Assembly (NCBI GenBank): GCA_002483425.1
Contig: DLHW01000054.1
Span: 67,896-115,553, forward strand
DNA length: 47,658 nt
From: Methylococcaceae bacterium UBA7658
Lineage (GTDB): Bacteria > Pseudomonadota > Gammaproteobacteria > Methylococcales > Methylomonadaceae
Direction of reading: 5' to 3'
Part shown: positions 18,278 to 26,185 of the stretch, piece after piece
Position numbering within the stretch: position 1 is the stretch's first letter
How the letters are laid out: each line of letters begins with the position of its first letter
The notes under the pieces: generated by a model
Database searches by the model: none
Seen by the model: the letters and a program-made list of their open reading frames with translations, nothing else
What the model was told of the DNA's origin: nothing
Program-made: the position numbers and the translations under genes

Positions 18278-20149
18278 GTGAAATTCAATAAAGATTTTGA
18301 TGTGATTGTGGTCGGCGGCGGCCATGCGGGTACCGAGGCGGCGTTAGCTTCGGCGCGTTGCGGCATGAGGACGTTATTGCTCACCCAAAATATAGAAACC
18401 TTGGGCCAGATGAGTTGCAACCCGGCGGTCGGCGGCATCGGCAAAGGCCATTTGGTTAAAGAAATCGATGCCTTAGGCGGTATCATGGCGCAGGCAACCG
18501 ACTTGGCAGGCATCCAGTTCCGTACCCTAAACGCCAGCAAAGGTCCAGCGGTCAGGGCTACCCGCGCCCAAGCAGATCGCAGGCTGTATAAACAAGCTGT
18601 ACGATATGCACTGGAAAACCAGCCAAATTTATCCCTGTTTCAACAAACGGTTGCCGATTTAATCGTTAACGGTGATAAAGTGGTTGGCGTTAAAGCCCAA
18701 ATGGGATTGGATTTTTCCGCCAAAGCTGTCGTCTTAACAGCTGGGACATTTCTGGGCGGTAAAATCCATATCGGTCTTGAAAATTACAGCGGCGGACGTG
18801 CAGGAGATGCCGCTTCGATTGCTTTGGCTGATCGATTGCGAGAACTGCCTTTTCGGGTCGACCGTTTAAAGACAGGGACACCACCGCGAATTGATGGACG
18901 CACGATCAATTTTAGCAAGCTACAAGAACAGCACGGCGATAATCCGTTACCGGTTTTTTCTTTCATTGGAAATCGCGAACAGCATCCAAGACAGATTCCT
19001 TGTCATATTACCCGTACTAACACTAAAACCCACGACATCATCCGCGCTGGATTGGATCGTTCGCCCTTGTATTCGGGTGTAATCGAAGGCATCGGGCCGC
19101 GTTATTGTCCGTCTATTGAAGACAAGATCGTACGCTTTGCCGACCGCGATACGCACCAGATATTTGTCGAGCCGGAAGGTTTGGATACGAATGAAATTTA
19201 TCCCAACGGTATTTCCACTAGCTTACCGTTCGATGTGCAGTACGAGTTCGTCCGCTCGATGGAAGGTTTTGAAAATGCTGAAATCGTGCGTCCCGGCTAT
19301 GCCATCGAGTACGATTTTTTTGATCCGCGCGATTTAAAGATGTCGTTGGAAACCAAGCACATGAAGGGTTTGTTCTTTGCCGGACAAATCAACGGTACGA
19401 CGGGCTATGAAGAAGCTGCTGCACAAGGGTTGATTGCCGGGTTGAATGCAGCGTTGCTGGTGCAAGAAAAAGACAGTTGGTGTCCGGGTCGTAACGAGGC
19501 CTATATGGGTGTGATGATCGACGATTTGATTACCCGTGGCACACAGGAACCTTACCGGATGTTCACCAGCCGCGCCGAATATCGCCTTTTACTGAGAGAA
19601 GATAATGCCGATTTACGTTTGACGGAAAAAGGTCGTGAACTAGGCCTCGTCGATGACCATCGATGGCAAGTTTTTGAAAACAAAAGATCAGCCATCGCAG
19701 ATTTGCAGGAAGGTCTGAAAAGGAAGTGGATTCGGGTTGAAACGCCAGAAGCCGAACTTGCCGAACAATTCTGGGGCAAGCCTTTACTCAAAGAAGCCAG
19801 TTTAATGGAGTTGTTAAAAAGGCCGGAAGTCGATGTGCAGCGTTTACTGACGTTTTATCAAGGAAGCGCGTCTATTTCGGAACAAGCCGGCGAGCAAGTT
19901 GAAATCCAAGCCAAATATGCGGGTTACATCGTACGGCAACAAACAGATATTGATAAAACCTTGCGCTACGACCACTTACGCTTACCTGAAAGTTTGGATT
20001 ACGGCACCGTACCCGGATTATCAAACGAAGTCAGCCAGAAACTGAAAGCGCAACGGCCTGAGACTTTGGGGCAAGCCTCAAGAATACCGGGTATGACCCC
20101 AGCTGCTATTTCATTACTATTGATTTATCTCAAAAAGAAAAGTGCTTAA
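18278..20149 (+). CDS. mnmG: MnmG (GidA), tRNA U34 carboxymethylaminomethyl synthase subunit
   Basis: FAD-dependent partner of MnmE; together they make the (c)mnm5 modification at U34 of certain tRNAs. The 623-residue length is typical. Motifs: FAD loop VVGGGHAGTEAA (GGGHAG at residues 13-18), MSCNPAVGGIGKGHLVKEID, FRTLNASKGPAVRATRAQAD, the catalytic-cysteine region PRYCPSIEDK, and MFTSRAEYRLLLREDNAD. It starts with GTG. The stop overlaps the rsmG start by one base (TAATG at 20147-20151), the classic gidAB pair, and parA-parB follow on the same strand. This block often lies near oriC in gammaproteobacteria, but no origin or dnaA is in the window. Confidence 0.98.
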   Translation: MKFNKDFDVIVVGGGHAGTEAALASARCGMRTLLLTQNIETLGQMSCNPAVGGIGKGHLVKEIDALGGIMAQATDLAGIQFRTLNASKGPAVRATRAQADRRLYKQAVRYALENQPNLSLFQQTVADLIVNGDKVVGVKAQMGLDFSAKAVVLTAGTFLGGKIHIGLENYSGGRAGDAASIALADRLRELPFRVDRLKTGTPPRIDGRTINFSKLQEQHGDNPLPVFSFIGNREQHPRQIPCHITRTNTKTHDIIRAGLDRSPLYSGVIEGIGPRYCPSIEDKIVRFADRDTHQIFVEPEGLDTNEIYPNGISTSLPFDVQYEFVRSMEGFENAEIVRPGYAIEYDFFDPRDLKMSLETKHMKGLFFAGQINGTTGYEEAAAQGLIAGLNAALLVQEKDSWCPGRNEAYMGVMIDDLITRGTQEPYRMFTSRAEYRLLLREDNADLRLTEKGRELGLVDDHRWQVFENKRSAIADLQEGLKRKWIRVETPEAELAEQFWGKPLLKEASLMELLKRPEVDVQRLLTFYQGSASISEQAGEQVEIQAKYAGYIVRQQTDIDKTLRYDHLRLPESLDYGTVPGLSNEVSQKLKAQRPETLGQASRIPGMTPAAISLLLIYLKKKSA

Positions 20150-20784
20150 TGGATGATTGCCGCAGTATTCTGGTTGACGGTATTGCAACGTTAAATTTAC
20201 CGCTAGATGACGATAAAATTGCGAAAATGCTGGCATTCATCAATCTTATCGAAAAATGGAATAAAGCCTACAATCTCACCGCGATAAAAAGCAAGCCGGA
20301 CATGGTGAGGTTGCATCTGCTGGATAGTTTGACGGTGCTGCCTTATATTAAAGGTCAGCGCATCATCGATATTGGTACGGGTGCAGGTTTACCGGGAATA
20401 CCCTTGGCGATATGTTTACCGCAGCTATCGTTCACTTTGCTGGACAGTAACGCTAAAAAAACCCGATTTGTGCAGCAAGCCGTATTAGAGTTAAAGCTGT
20501 CCAATATACAGATCGTCACCAGCCGGGTTGAAGATTTTAAGCCTGAACAACGGTATGATAGAGTGCTAACGCGAGCATTTGCCGAGCTGGCTGAAATCAT
20601 GAAATTAACCCAGCATTTGCTCGCAGAGAACGGAAAGTTGCTGGCGATGAAAGGTCATTGTAGCGATACGGAATTTGAGCAATATAAAAGCCAAACAACA
20701 ATCATCCCTGTTCATGTGCCTGGAGTAGAGGCAGAGAGAAATCTAATTTGTATTGGGCTTAACAATGAACATATTGACGTTTAG
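20149..20784 (+). CDS. rsmG: RsmG (GidB), 16S rRNA m7G527 methyltransferase
   Basis: A 211-residue SAM-dependent enzyme that methylates G527 of 16S rRNA; loss gives low-level streptomycin resistance in other bacteria. Seen: WNKAYNLTAIKS, the SAM loop IIDIGTGAGLPGIPLAI (GTGAGLPG at residues 76-83), LLDSNAKKTRFV and RVLTRAFAEL, all standard for the family. It begins on the last base of the mnmG stop, so translation is coupled. parA follows after 11 bases. Confidence 0.97.
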   Translation: MDDCRSILVDGIATLNLPLDDDKIAKMLAFINLIEKWNKAYNLTAIKSKPDMVRLHLLDSLTVLPYIKGQRIIDIGTGAGLPGIPLAICLPQLSFTLLDSNAKKTRFVQQAVLELKLSNIQIVTSRVEDFKPEQRYDRVLTRAFAELAEIMKLTQHLLAENGKLLAMKGHCSDTEFEQYKSQTTIIPVHVPGVEAERNLICIGLNNEHIDV

Positions 20785-20795
20785 CAGGTAAGCGC

Positions 20796-21575
20796 GTGGG
20801 GAAAGTCATTGCCTTAACGAATCAAAAAGGCGGTGTCGGTAAAACGACTACCACTGTTAATTTAGCGGCTGCATTGGCTGCGGCTAAAAAGCGCGTGCTC
20901 GTTGTCGATCTCGACCCTCAGGGCAATGCAGCGATTGGTTGCGGTGTGGACAAGGAAGCGGTGAGCTACACCAGTTTCGACATTTTGATGAAAGACATCC
21001 TGGCGACCGAGGCTATTATCAAACGTCCCGAACTGGGTTTTGACGTGATTCCGGGAAACTCCGACCTAACAGCCGCCGAAATCCGCTTATTAAAAGAAGA
21101 GCGCCGGGAGCGACGTTTAGAAGATGGGTTAATTTTAATCAAGCCTTATTACGATTACATTTTAGTCGATTGTCCGCCGTCCTTGAACATGCTGACCTTG
21201 AATGCATTGGTTGCTGCCGACAGTGTATTGATACCGATGCAGTGCGAATATTATTCGCTGGAGGGCTTAACGGCGTTGATGGGCACCGTCAAAAATATCC
21301 AACAAACGGTTAATCCCGGCTTGCATCTGGAAGGCATCCTTCGCACCATGTATGATGAAAGAAGCCGGTTGACGAAAGATGTAAGCGAGCAGTTAGTCGA
21401 ATATTTCGGCGACAAGGTATTCAGGACGTGTATTCCCAGAAATATTCGCCTTGCTGAAGCCCCCAGCCACGGTTTGCCGGTCATGTTTTACGACAAAGCG
21501 TCGCGCGGTTCTTTGGCCTATATTGCCTTGGCTGGCGAGATGCTGAGAAAAGAAGGCGGCAAAAAAAAGACCTGA
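20796..21575 (+). CDS. parA: ParA (Soj) chromosome-partition ATPase
   Basis: A 259-residue ParA/Soj-type ATPase that works with ParB at parS to segregate the chromosome origin. The deviant Walker A is KGGVGKTT (residues 11-18), preceded by VIALTNQ. Walker A-prime and B motifs are VVDLDPQGNAAIGCG and YILVDCPPSLNMLTLNAL. Near the end is the usual RNIRLAEAPSHGLPV motif. The GTG start follows a modest AGG ribosome site. Adjacent parB and the mnmG-rsmG block confirm a chromosomal rather than plasmid copy. Confidence 0.97.
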   Translation: MGKVIALTNQKGGVGKTTTTVNLAAALAAAKKRVLVVDLDPQGNAAIGCGVDKEAVSYTSFDILMKDILATEAIIKRPELGFDVIPGNSDLTAAEIRLLKEERRERRLEDGLILIKPYYDYILVDCPPSLNMLTLNALVAADSVLIPMQCEYYSLEGLTALMGTVKNIQQTVNPGLHLEGILRTMYDERSRLTKDVSEQLVEYFGDKVFRTCIPRNIRLAEAPSHGLPVMFYDKASRGSLAYIALAGEMLRKEGGKKKT

Positions 21576-21636
21576 TAGAGTCAAGGCAAGCATTCAAATT
21601 TTAATTAAAACACTGATAGCAAAAAAGGTGAACGTA

Positions 21637-22479
21637 TTGGCAAAACGCGGATTAGGTCGAGGATTAGATGCCCTTTTGGGCGATGTTTCTTCCAGCAAAG
21701 AACCGACAACCCCTTCTCATACCCTACCGATAGAATATCTGCAACGCGGCAAATTTCAGCCCAGAAAAGATATGAACCCTGAAAAATTACAGGAGCTGGC
21801 CGATTCCATCAAAGCGCAAGGAATCATCCAGCCTGTCGTCGTCCGCAAGATCGGCGAAGACAAGTACGAAATTGTTGCCGGTGAACGTCGTTGGCGGGCT
21901 GCTCAACTGGCCGGTTTGCAGGAAGTCCCCGTCGTTATCAAAGACATTGATGACCGCGCTACGATGGCGATTGCCCTGATCGAAAATATCCAACGGCAAG
22001 ATTTGAATGCTTTGGAAGAAGCTGAAGCTTTGCGGCGATTACTTGATGAATTCACCATGACGCATCAGCAAATTGCCGATGCCGTGGGCAAATCACGTGT
22101 AACTGTGACTAACTTACTGCGCTTGATGGAATTGCAGCCGGAAGTCAAAAAGTTGTTGATTAACGGTCAATTGGAAATGGGGCATGCACGCGCCTTATTA
22201 GCACTCGAAGGCACAAAACAAGTTGGTGTCGCTCAAAAAATAGCCAAGGAAGGATTAACAGTGAGGATGACTGAAAAACTGGTCAAAGATGCCCAAGCCG
22301 AAGCCAAACCCCAAAAAGCTAAAGCAATCGATACCGACACGCTACGCTTACAGAACGAGTTAACCGCAAAGTTAGGTGCTAAAGTGCTTATCGAGCATAA
22401 ACCTAATGGCGCGGGAAAAATGGTGATTTCATACACCAGTTTGGAAGAGTTGGATGGGATTATTGAGCAGATCAGGTAA
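21637..22479 (+). CDS. parB: ParB (Spo0J) chromosome-partition protein
   Basis: CTP-dependent DNA clamp that loads at parS sites. From the TTG at 21637 the protein is 280 residues and starts MAKRGLGRGLDALLGD, the standard ParB beginning. AGGTGA at 21626-21631 lies five bases ahead of it, whereas the in-frame GTG at 21628 lies inside that ribosome site, so I prefer the TTG. Seen: the box GERRWRA (82-88), ENIQRQDLNALEEA, and the helix-turn-helix THQQIADAVGKSRVTVTN (143-160). The C-terminal dimer domain ends ELDGIIEQIR. The stop is three bases from the end of convergent trmB, so ATP-synthase genes, often found here, are not next. Confidence 0.95.
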   Translation: MAKRGLGRGLDALLGDVSSSKEPTTPSHTLPIEYLQRGKFQPRKDMNPEKLQELADSIKAQGIIQPVVVRKIGEDKYEIVAGERRWRAAQLAGLQEVPVVIKDIDDRATMAIALIENIQRQDLNALEEAEALRRLLDEFTMTHQQIADAVGKSRVTVTNLLRLMELQPEVKKLLINGQLEMGHARALLALEGTKQVGVAQKIAKEGLTVRMTEKLVKDAQAEAKPQKAKAIDTDTLRLQNELTAKLGAKVLIEHKPNGAGKMVISYTSLEELDGIIEQIR

Positions 22480-22482
22480 CGT

Positions 22483-23184
22483 TTAAAGCCTATTAATTTT
22501 TTTAAAGATCAAATCCCAAACGCCATGCCCTAAACGCAGTCCGCGCTGCTCGAATTTGGTTAACGGGCGGTATTCAGGTCTAGGGCAAAAACTATTGGCA
22601 ATGCTGGTATTCCGAAAGCGGGCATCGTCCGTTAGTACTTTCAGCATGGCGTCTGCATAATGTTCCCAGTCGGTGGCGACGTGAAAGTAACCGCCGGATT
22701 TCAGTTTTTTTGCTAGTAAATCGATAAAACCGGCCTGGACGATGCGGCGTTTGTGATGTTTCTTTTTCGGCCAAGGATCGGGGAAAAACAGATAGACTGC
22801 CGACAAACTGTCATCCGTTAGGCTGCTGGTAAGAATTTCAATCGCATCGTGGCAGTAAATCCTGACGTTAGTTATTCCCGCCTGTTCAAGCTGCATCATC
22901 AAATGGCCGACGCCGGGGCGGTGGACTTCAATGCCGACGTAATCCCTATCGGGGTTGGCTGCCGCCAGTTGAGCAAGGCATTCGCCGTTACCGAAACCGA
23001 TCTCCACGCATAACGGCGCAATGCGACCGAAAACGGGTTCAACATCCAGCAATTTTGCCGGATCGAGGCAGTATTTATCCCAGTGGTTATCTAAAGCAAA
23101 TTGCTGGCCTTGGGTAATCCGGCCTTGCCGGCGAATGAAACTGCGGATTTTTCTGATGGGGGGTTGTTCAGTTGGTTCAAGCAT
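22483..23184 (-). CDS. trmB: TrmB, tRNA (guanine-N7-)-methyltransferase
   Basis: Makes m7G46 in tRNA variable loops using SAM; acts as a small soluble enzyme of 233 residues, typical of the family. Motifs: VEIGFGNGECLAQLA, DYVGIEVHRPGVGHLM, YLFFPDPWPKKKHHKRR (the catalytic and tRNA-binding signature), TDWEHYADAML and TKFEQRGLRLGHGVWDL. The gene is convergent with parB across a three-base gap, so any terminators must lie inside coding sequence. The accessory islet with the toxin-antitoxin and TIR genes begins about 100 bases upstream of its start. Confidence 0.96.
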   Translation of the reverse strand: MLEPTEQPPIRKIRSFIRRQGRITQGQQFALDNHWDKYCLDPAKLLDVEPVFGRIAPLCVEIGFGNGECLAQLAAANPDRDYVGIEVHRPGVGHLMMQLEQAGITNVRIYCHDAIEILTSSLTDDSLSAVYLFFPDPWPKKKHHKRRIVQAGFIDLLAKKLKSGGYFHVATDWEHYADAMLKVLTDDARFRNTSIANSFCPRPEYRPLTKFEQRGLRLGHGVWDLIFKKINRL

Positions 23185-23280
23185 TAAATGAATGATTTAA
23201 GTCGTATAAAATGTGGTATTTTGCTACCGATTGACTGTGTAAACAAAAATTTTGACAACCCTTGAAATTTTTAATTATGG

Positions 23281-23537
23281 CTATTCATAAAGCGTCCACA
23301 TCCGTACTACCTTAACCGCTTGCACTTGTTCCAATTTTGGTAAATCAAGCGATGTTGAATGTTTATTCTTTTTGAGTATGCGCCGGTTAAATCACCCACC
23401 AATTTTTCGTAGTGCGGTGGCGGTTGGTATGGGTTATTTTGTATTAGTTCCAATAGTTCTTTAGTCTTTTCTTTAAGCCCAGAAGCAGCTATTTTTTCGC
23501 GTCCTTTGCTGCTTGCTCCGTAAAATAAAGTCGACAC
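23281..23537 (-). pseudogene. YoeB/Txe-family toxin with a C-terminal frameshift
   Basis: From a GTG at 23537-23535 the frame reads MSTLFYGASSKGREKIAASG, LKEKTKELLELIQNNPY, YEKLVGDLTGAYSKRINI and QHRLIYQ, the body of a YoeB-type ribosome-dependent mRNA endonuclease. It then departs into NWNKCKRLR and stops at 23307. The expected ending continues in the next frame as KLEQVQAVKVVRMWTLYE, stopping at TAG 23281-23283. A small indel near 23335 therefore removes the catalytic tail. Even in the restored frame, the usual His of the terminal HY pair is Leu. The antitoxin upstream is intact. Start and antitoxin stop are four bases apart, as in a normal TA operon. Confidence 0.78.
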
Positions 23538-23541
23538 ATCA

Positions 23542-23781
23542 CTAATCAAGTTCTTGCTGACAATCTTGCAATCCGGTTGCCATACTCTCCCGAATGGATT
23601 CGCCCATCCCCGGCACAGACAACAAATAGAGCGTTTCGTTAATCGCATTCCAATCGGATTCGGCAAGCAAAACCGCATTATGCCGCTTGCTGGTGATAAG
23701 GATGGGCTTGTGGGTCTCCGCCGTTTCATCAATCAGGTTATACAGTTTAGATCGGGCTTCAGTTGTGTTTAGGGTCGTCAT
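23542..23781 (-). CDS. YefM/Phd-family antitoxin
   Basis: A 79-residue antitoxin starting MTTLNTTEARSKLYNLIDET, then KPILITSKRHNAVLLAESDW, the Phd/YefM DNA-binding fold. The C-terminal part, LLSVPGMGESIRESMATGL, is the toxin-binding tail. An upstream extension to 23841 is open, but the motif start and the promoter position favour the ATG at 23781-23779. It precedes the frameshifted YoeB gene by four bases and should also repress the operon by binding the GTAC repeats just upstream. Being intact while the toxin is broken, it may act as an orphan antitoxin or regulator. Confidence 0.88.
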   Translation of the reverse strand: MTTLNTTEARSKLYNLIDETAETHKPILITSKRHNAVLLAESDWNAINETLYLLSVPGMGESIRESMATGLQDCQQELD

Positions 23782-23809
23782 AAGAAAGTACCTATTTAAA
23801 ACAAATGGC

Positions 23810-23835
23810 GTACGTTTTAGTGTACGTATTGTCAA
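23810..23835 (-). promoter_or_regulatory. YefM-type operator and promoter -35 element
   Basis: On the minus strand a perfect TTGACA (complement of 23830-23835) starts 49 bases before the antitoxin ATG. Two GTAC cores follow (23822-23825 and 23810-23813) with centres 12 bases apart, the same spacing described for the TGTACA palindromes of the E. coli yefM-yoeB operator. The -10 is weak (about 23807-23812). Confidence 0.55.
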
Positions 23836-24105
23836 GGACAAAAAAAGTTTGCCGGAATTGCGTTGTATGTTCTATCGCAAGCTAAAAGGCACAAACATAC
23901 GGCGGGTTATATATGCCCGTTGGGTATGCACCGCACGTACACTCGCGTTTGTAATAGCACATTAAGTTATCGCGGCTAACGTCTTTGCCCTAGAATTAAC
24001 CTGCCGTACGAGGAAAACTAACCCAGCGTAAGAGGTTATTTTATTTGTTATTGACTAGTTCGGGTTCATTTCTGATCAGCAACTTACAAAACTCAAATTA
24101 CTATG

Positions 24106-25110
24106 TTAAGGATCAAGATAATTACTTAGATGTCTTAGCAATAATTCTATGTCCCACTCAAACTCTGGGTCACCACGTACTTTAGCGGCTTGACATTTGG
24201 AAAGTGGTTTTAATGTTCTTGGCAAAGCTTTTGCCTCTGGCATTTGTATACCGTCAATAAGTAATGGTAATACCTGAATATTATTATTACTAAGTCCAAA
24301 TTCAATTTCTAAGCGCACGAAATCATCAGGTTTATCAAGTCGGCGGCGCCCTGCTTCATCCACGGAAGTTAACCACTGGCTACCTATAACGACAAGTAAA
24401 GCTCGTGTGGTTTTTAGTTGGTTTTTAATTTCGCCGGAAAAATCCCTAGCACCCAATGGGATTGAATTTACGTCTTTGAACACCCTCTCTTTACCGAACT
24501 TTGTAACTATGCGGTCATATATCCTGCCAGTAACATGTGAAGTATCAGAGCGACGATAACAAATAAAAATTTCTTTGTCTTTAGGGCTTAATCGTCTTGG
24601 TTTAGCAGAACCATCATGAGAACTCATATCATCCTCAGGTGAGTCTTTTACAATTTCCAAAAAATTATCAGTTAGAACATCCAAGTTGATTTTTTGGCAT
24701 TCACTAGAAATCGTATATAAGTGATTTTTTAAATCAGATACTTTTAGCGCACCAATTATCAAGTGCCCAGAACGAATGGTATAAACATCAAACATCAATG
24801 TCGCATATAGCCAAGCTGACTCGACCAGGTCTTCGACCATAGCTGAAATATCAGTGATAGAAGTTGCGCCTGCTGGAAGTCTGTCAAGCGTTTCAATAAC
24901 ATCTCTAGCTAATTCCTTTGGATTTATATTGAAATAACGAATTATTCTATGGAGATCAGAATCGTCTAATTGCAATATTTGGTGCAACCAATGTACCAAT
25001 TCAACATAAGGATTTCCGCGCAATTTACAAAAAACTGTTCCACTGTCAATCGCTTTGTATGCAAGGGAGTTTAGTTTACCAAAAAGTGACACTCGTTTTA
25101 TTTTTGCCAC
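24106..25110 (-). CDS. ClpV/TssH N-domain fused to a TIR domain
   Basis: A 334-residue two-domain protein. Residues 1-155 follow the N-terminal Clp_N domain of the T6SS ATPase ClpV/TssH almost word for word: VSLFGKLNSLAYKAIDSGTV (7-26), FCKLRGNPYVELVHWLHQIL (27-46), SDLHRIIRYF (51-60), LDRLPAGATSITDIS (75-89) and IRSGHLIIGALK (112-123). There is no AAA+ module. After a polar linker (about 155-178) comes a TIR domain: EIFICYRRSDT (180-190), RIYDRIV, ERVFKDVNSIPLGARDF, LLVVIGSQWL, then DDFVRLEIEFGL with candidate catalytic Glu268. The GTG start has GGGAG about eight bases upstream. No T6SS gene lies in the window. Bacterial TIR domains usually degrade NAD+ or make signal nucleotides; ClpV N-domains bind a sheath helix exposed on contraction. 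A sheath-sensing effector is my inference. Confidence 0.9.
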   Translation of the reverse strand: MAKIKRVSLFGKLNSLAYKAIDSGTVFCKLRGNPYVELVHWLHQILQLDDSDLHRIIRYFNINPKELARDVIETLDRLPAGATSITDISAMVEDLVESAWLYATLMFDVYTIRSGHLIIGALKVSDLKNHLYTISSECQKINLDVLTDNFLEIVKDSPEDDMSSHDGSAKPRRLSPKDKEIFICYRRSDTSHVTGRIYDRIVTKFGKERVFKDVNSIPLGARDFSGEIKNQLKTTRALLVVIGSQWLTSVDEAGRRRLDKPDDFVRLEIEFGLSNNNIQVLPLLIDGIQMPEAKALPRTLKPLSKCQAAKVRGDPEFEWDIELLLRHLSNYLDP

Positions 25111-25183
25111 TGAGATACTCCCTGCATTTGCGCATAAGTTGGTCTGACGTTACGTAGCCCAACGATACACTGTTGATGTATGT

Positions 25184-26185
25184 TTAAAAAAACAACCCAT
25201 CAATTGGCGAAGAAGCCGAAGCAAACCGTTTACGCGGCATCCGTCCGGCCAAGAAAGCTTCCCGGCCTGCTTCGATGCCTTTTTTCATGGCGGACGCCAT
25301 CAAGATAGGGTTTTTGGCTTCCGCAATCGCGGTGTTCATCAATACGCCTGCACAACCGAGTTCCATCGCAATAGCCGCATCGGAGGCCGTGCCAACGCCA
25401 GCATCCACTAAAATCGGCACAGTGGCATTTTCGACGATGGTCAGGATGTTATAAGGATTACGGATACCCAAACCGGAACCAATCGGTGCGGCAAGCGGCA
25501 TCACGGCGACACAGCCGATGTCTTCCAAACGTTTGGCGGCAATGGGATCGTCGTTGGTGTAAACCATGACATCGAAGCCGTCTTTAACCAGCAATTCGGC
25601 GGCGACAAAGGTTTGCGCGACATCGGGGAATAAGGTCTTTTGGTCGGCCAGCACTTCCAGCTTGACCAGCTTATGCCCACCCAGCAGTTCCCTAGCAAGA
25701 CGGCATGTTCTCACGGCTTCTTCTGCGGTATAGCAACCGGCGGTATTGGGTAAAATGGTGTATTTGTCAGGTGAAATAACCTCCAGCAAATTGGGTTCGC
25801 CCGGATTTTGGCCGATGTTGGTGCGCCGAATGGCCACGGTGACGATTTCCGCGCCGCTGGCTTCAATGGCCAATTTCGTTTCCGTCAAGTCCTTGTATTT
25901 GCCGGTGCCGACTAAAAGACGCGACTTGTAGGCTTTGCCCGCTACGGTGAAGCTATCGTCACTTGTTTGAAAAACGCTTTCGGTTTGACCGCCACCGATA
26001 GCGTGGACAATCTCGATCCGGTCGCCGTCATGCAACGCTTGGTTTTGATATTGGCCGAAAGGTAGAATTTCTTGGTTGTATTCCACCGCAATCCTTTTAC
26101 CTGTTAACCCCAAGGACTCAATGACGTCGGCAACCTTATGGCGGCCGGAGACTTCGCGGCTTTCGCCGTTGACATAAACGATCAT
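25184..26185 (-). CDS. thiG: ThiS-ThiG fusion: sulfur carrier plus thiazole synthase
   Basis: One 333-residue frame joins two thiamine-thiazole proteins. Residues 1-66 are ThiS, with a beta-grasp fold, ending HAIGGG at 61-66. Residues about 75-333 are ThiG: LLVGTGKYKD, NPGEPNLLEVI, LPNTAGCYTAEEAVRTCRLA, the Schiff-base lysine in LVKLEV (Lys175), PLAAPIGSGLGI, and VDAGVGTASDAAIAMELG. Free ThiS needs its Gly-Gly end exposed to carry sulfur as a thiocarboxylate, so the fused form must be processed or handled in place. Such fusions are known in some methanotrophs. The start overlaps the aroG stop by ATGA, so the two are translationally coupled. No TPP riboswitch is seen. Confidence 0.94.
   Translation of the reverse strand: MIVYVNGESREVSGRHKVADVIESLGLTGKRIAVEYNQEILPFGQYQNQALHDGDRIEIVHAIGGGQTESVFQTSDDSFTVAGKAYKSRLLVGTGKYKDLTETKLAIEASGAEIVTVAIRRTNIGQNPGEPNLLEVISPDKYTILPNTAGCYTAEEAVRTCRLARELLGGHKLVKLEVLADQKTLFPDVAQTFVAAELLVKDGFDVMVYTNDDPIAAKRLEDIGCVAVMPLAAPIGSGLGIRNPYNILTIVENATVPILVDAGVGTASDAAIAMELGCAGVLMNTAIAEAKNPILMASAMKKGIEAGREAFLAGRMPRKRFASASSPIDGLFF

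Noticed and set aside
18278..22479. Replication origin next to mnmG/parAB
   Set aside because: No dnaA gene, DnaA-box cluster or AT-rich unwinding region was recognised here.
24106..25110. Calling this gene a truncated T6SS ClpV
   Set aside because: The frame is complete, has its own ribosome site and carries a full TIR domain; no T6SS genes are nearby.
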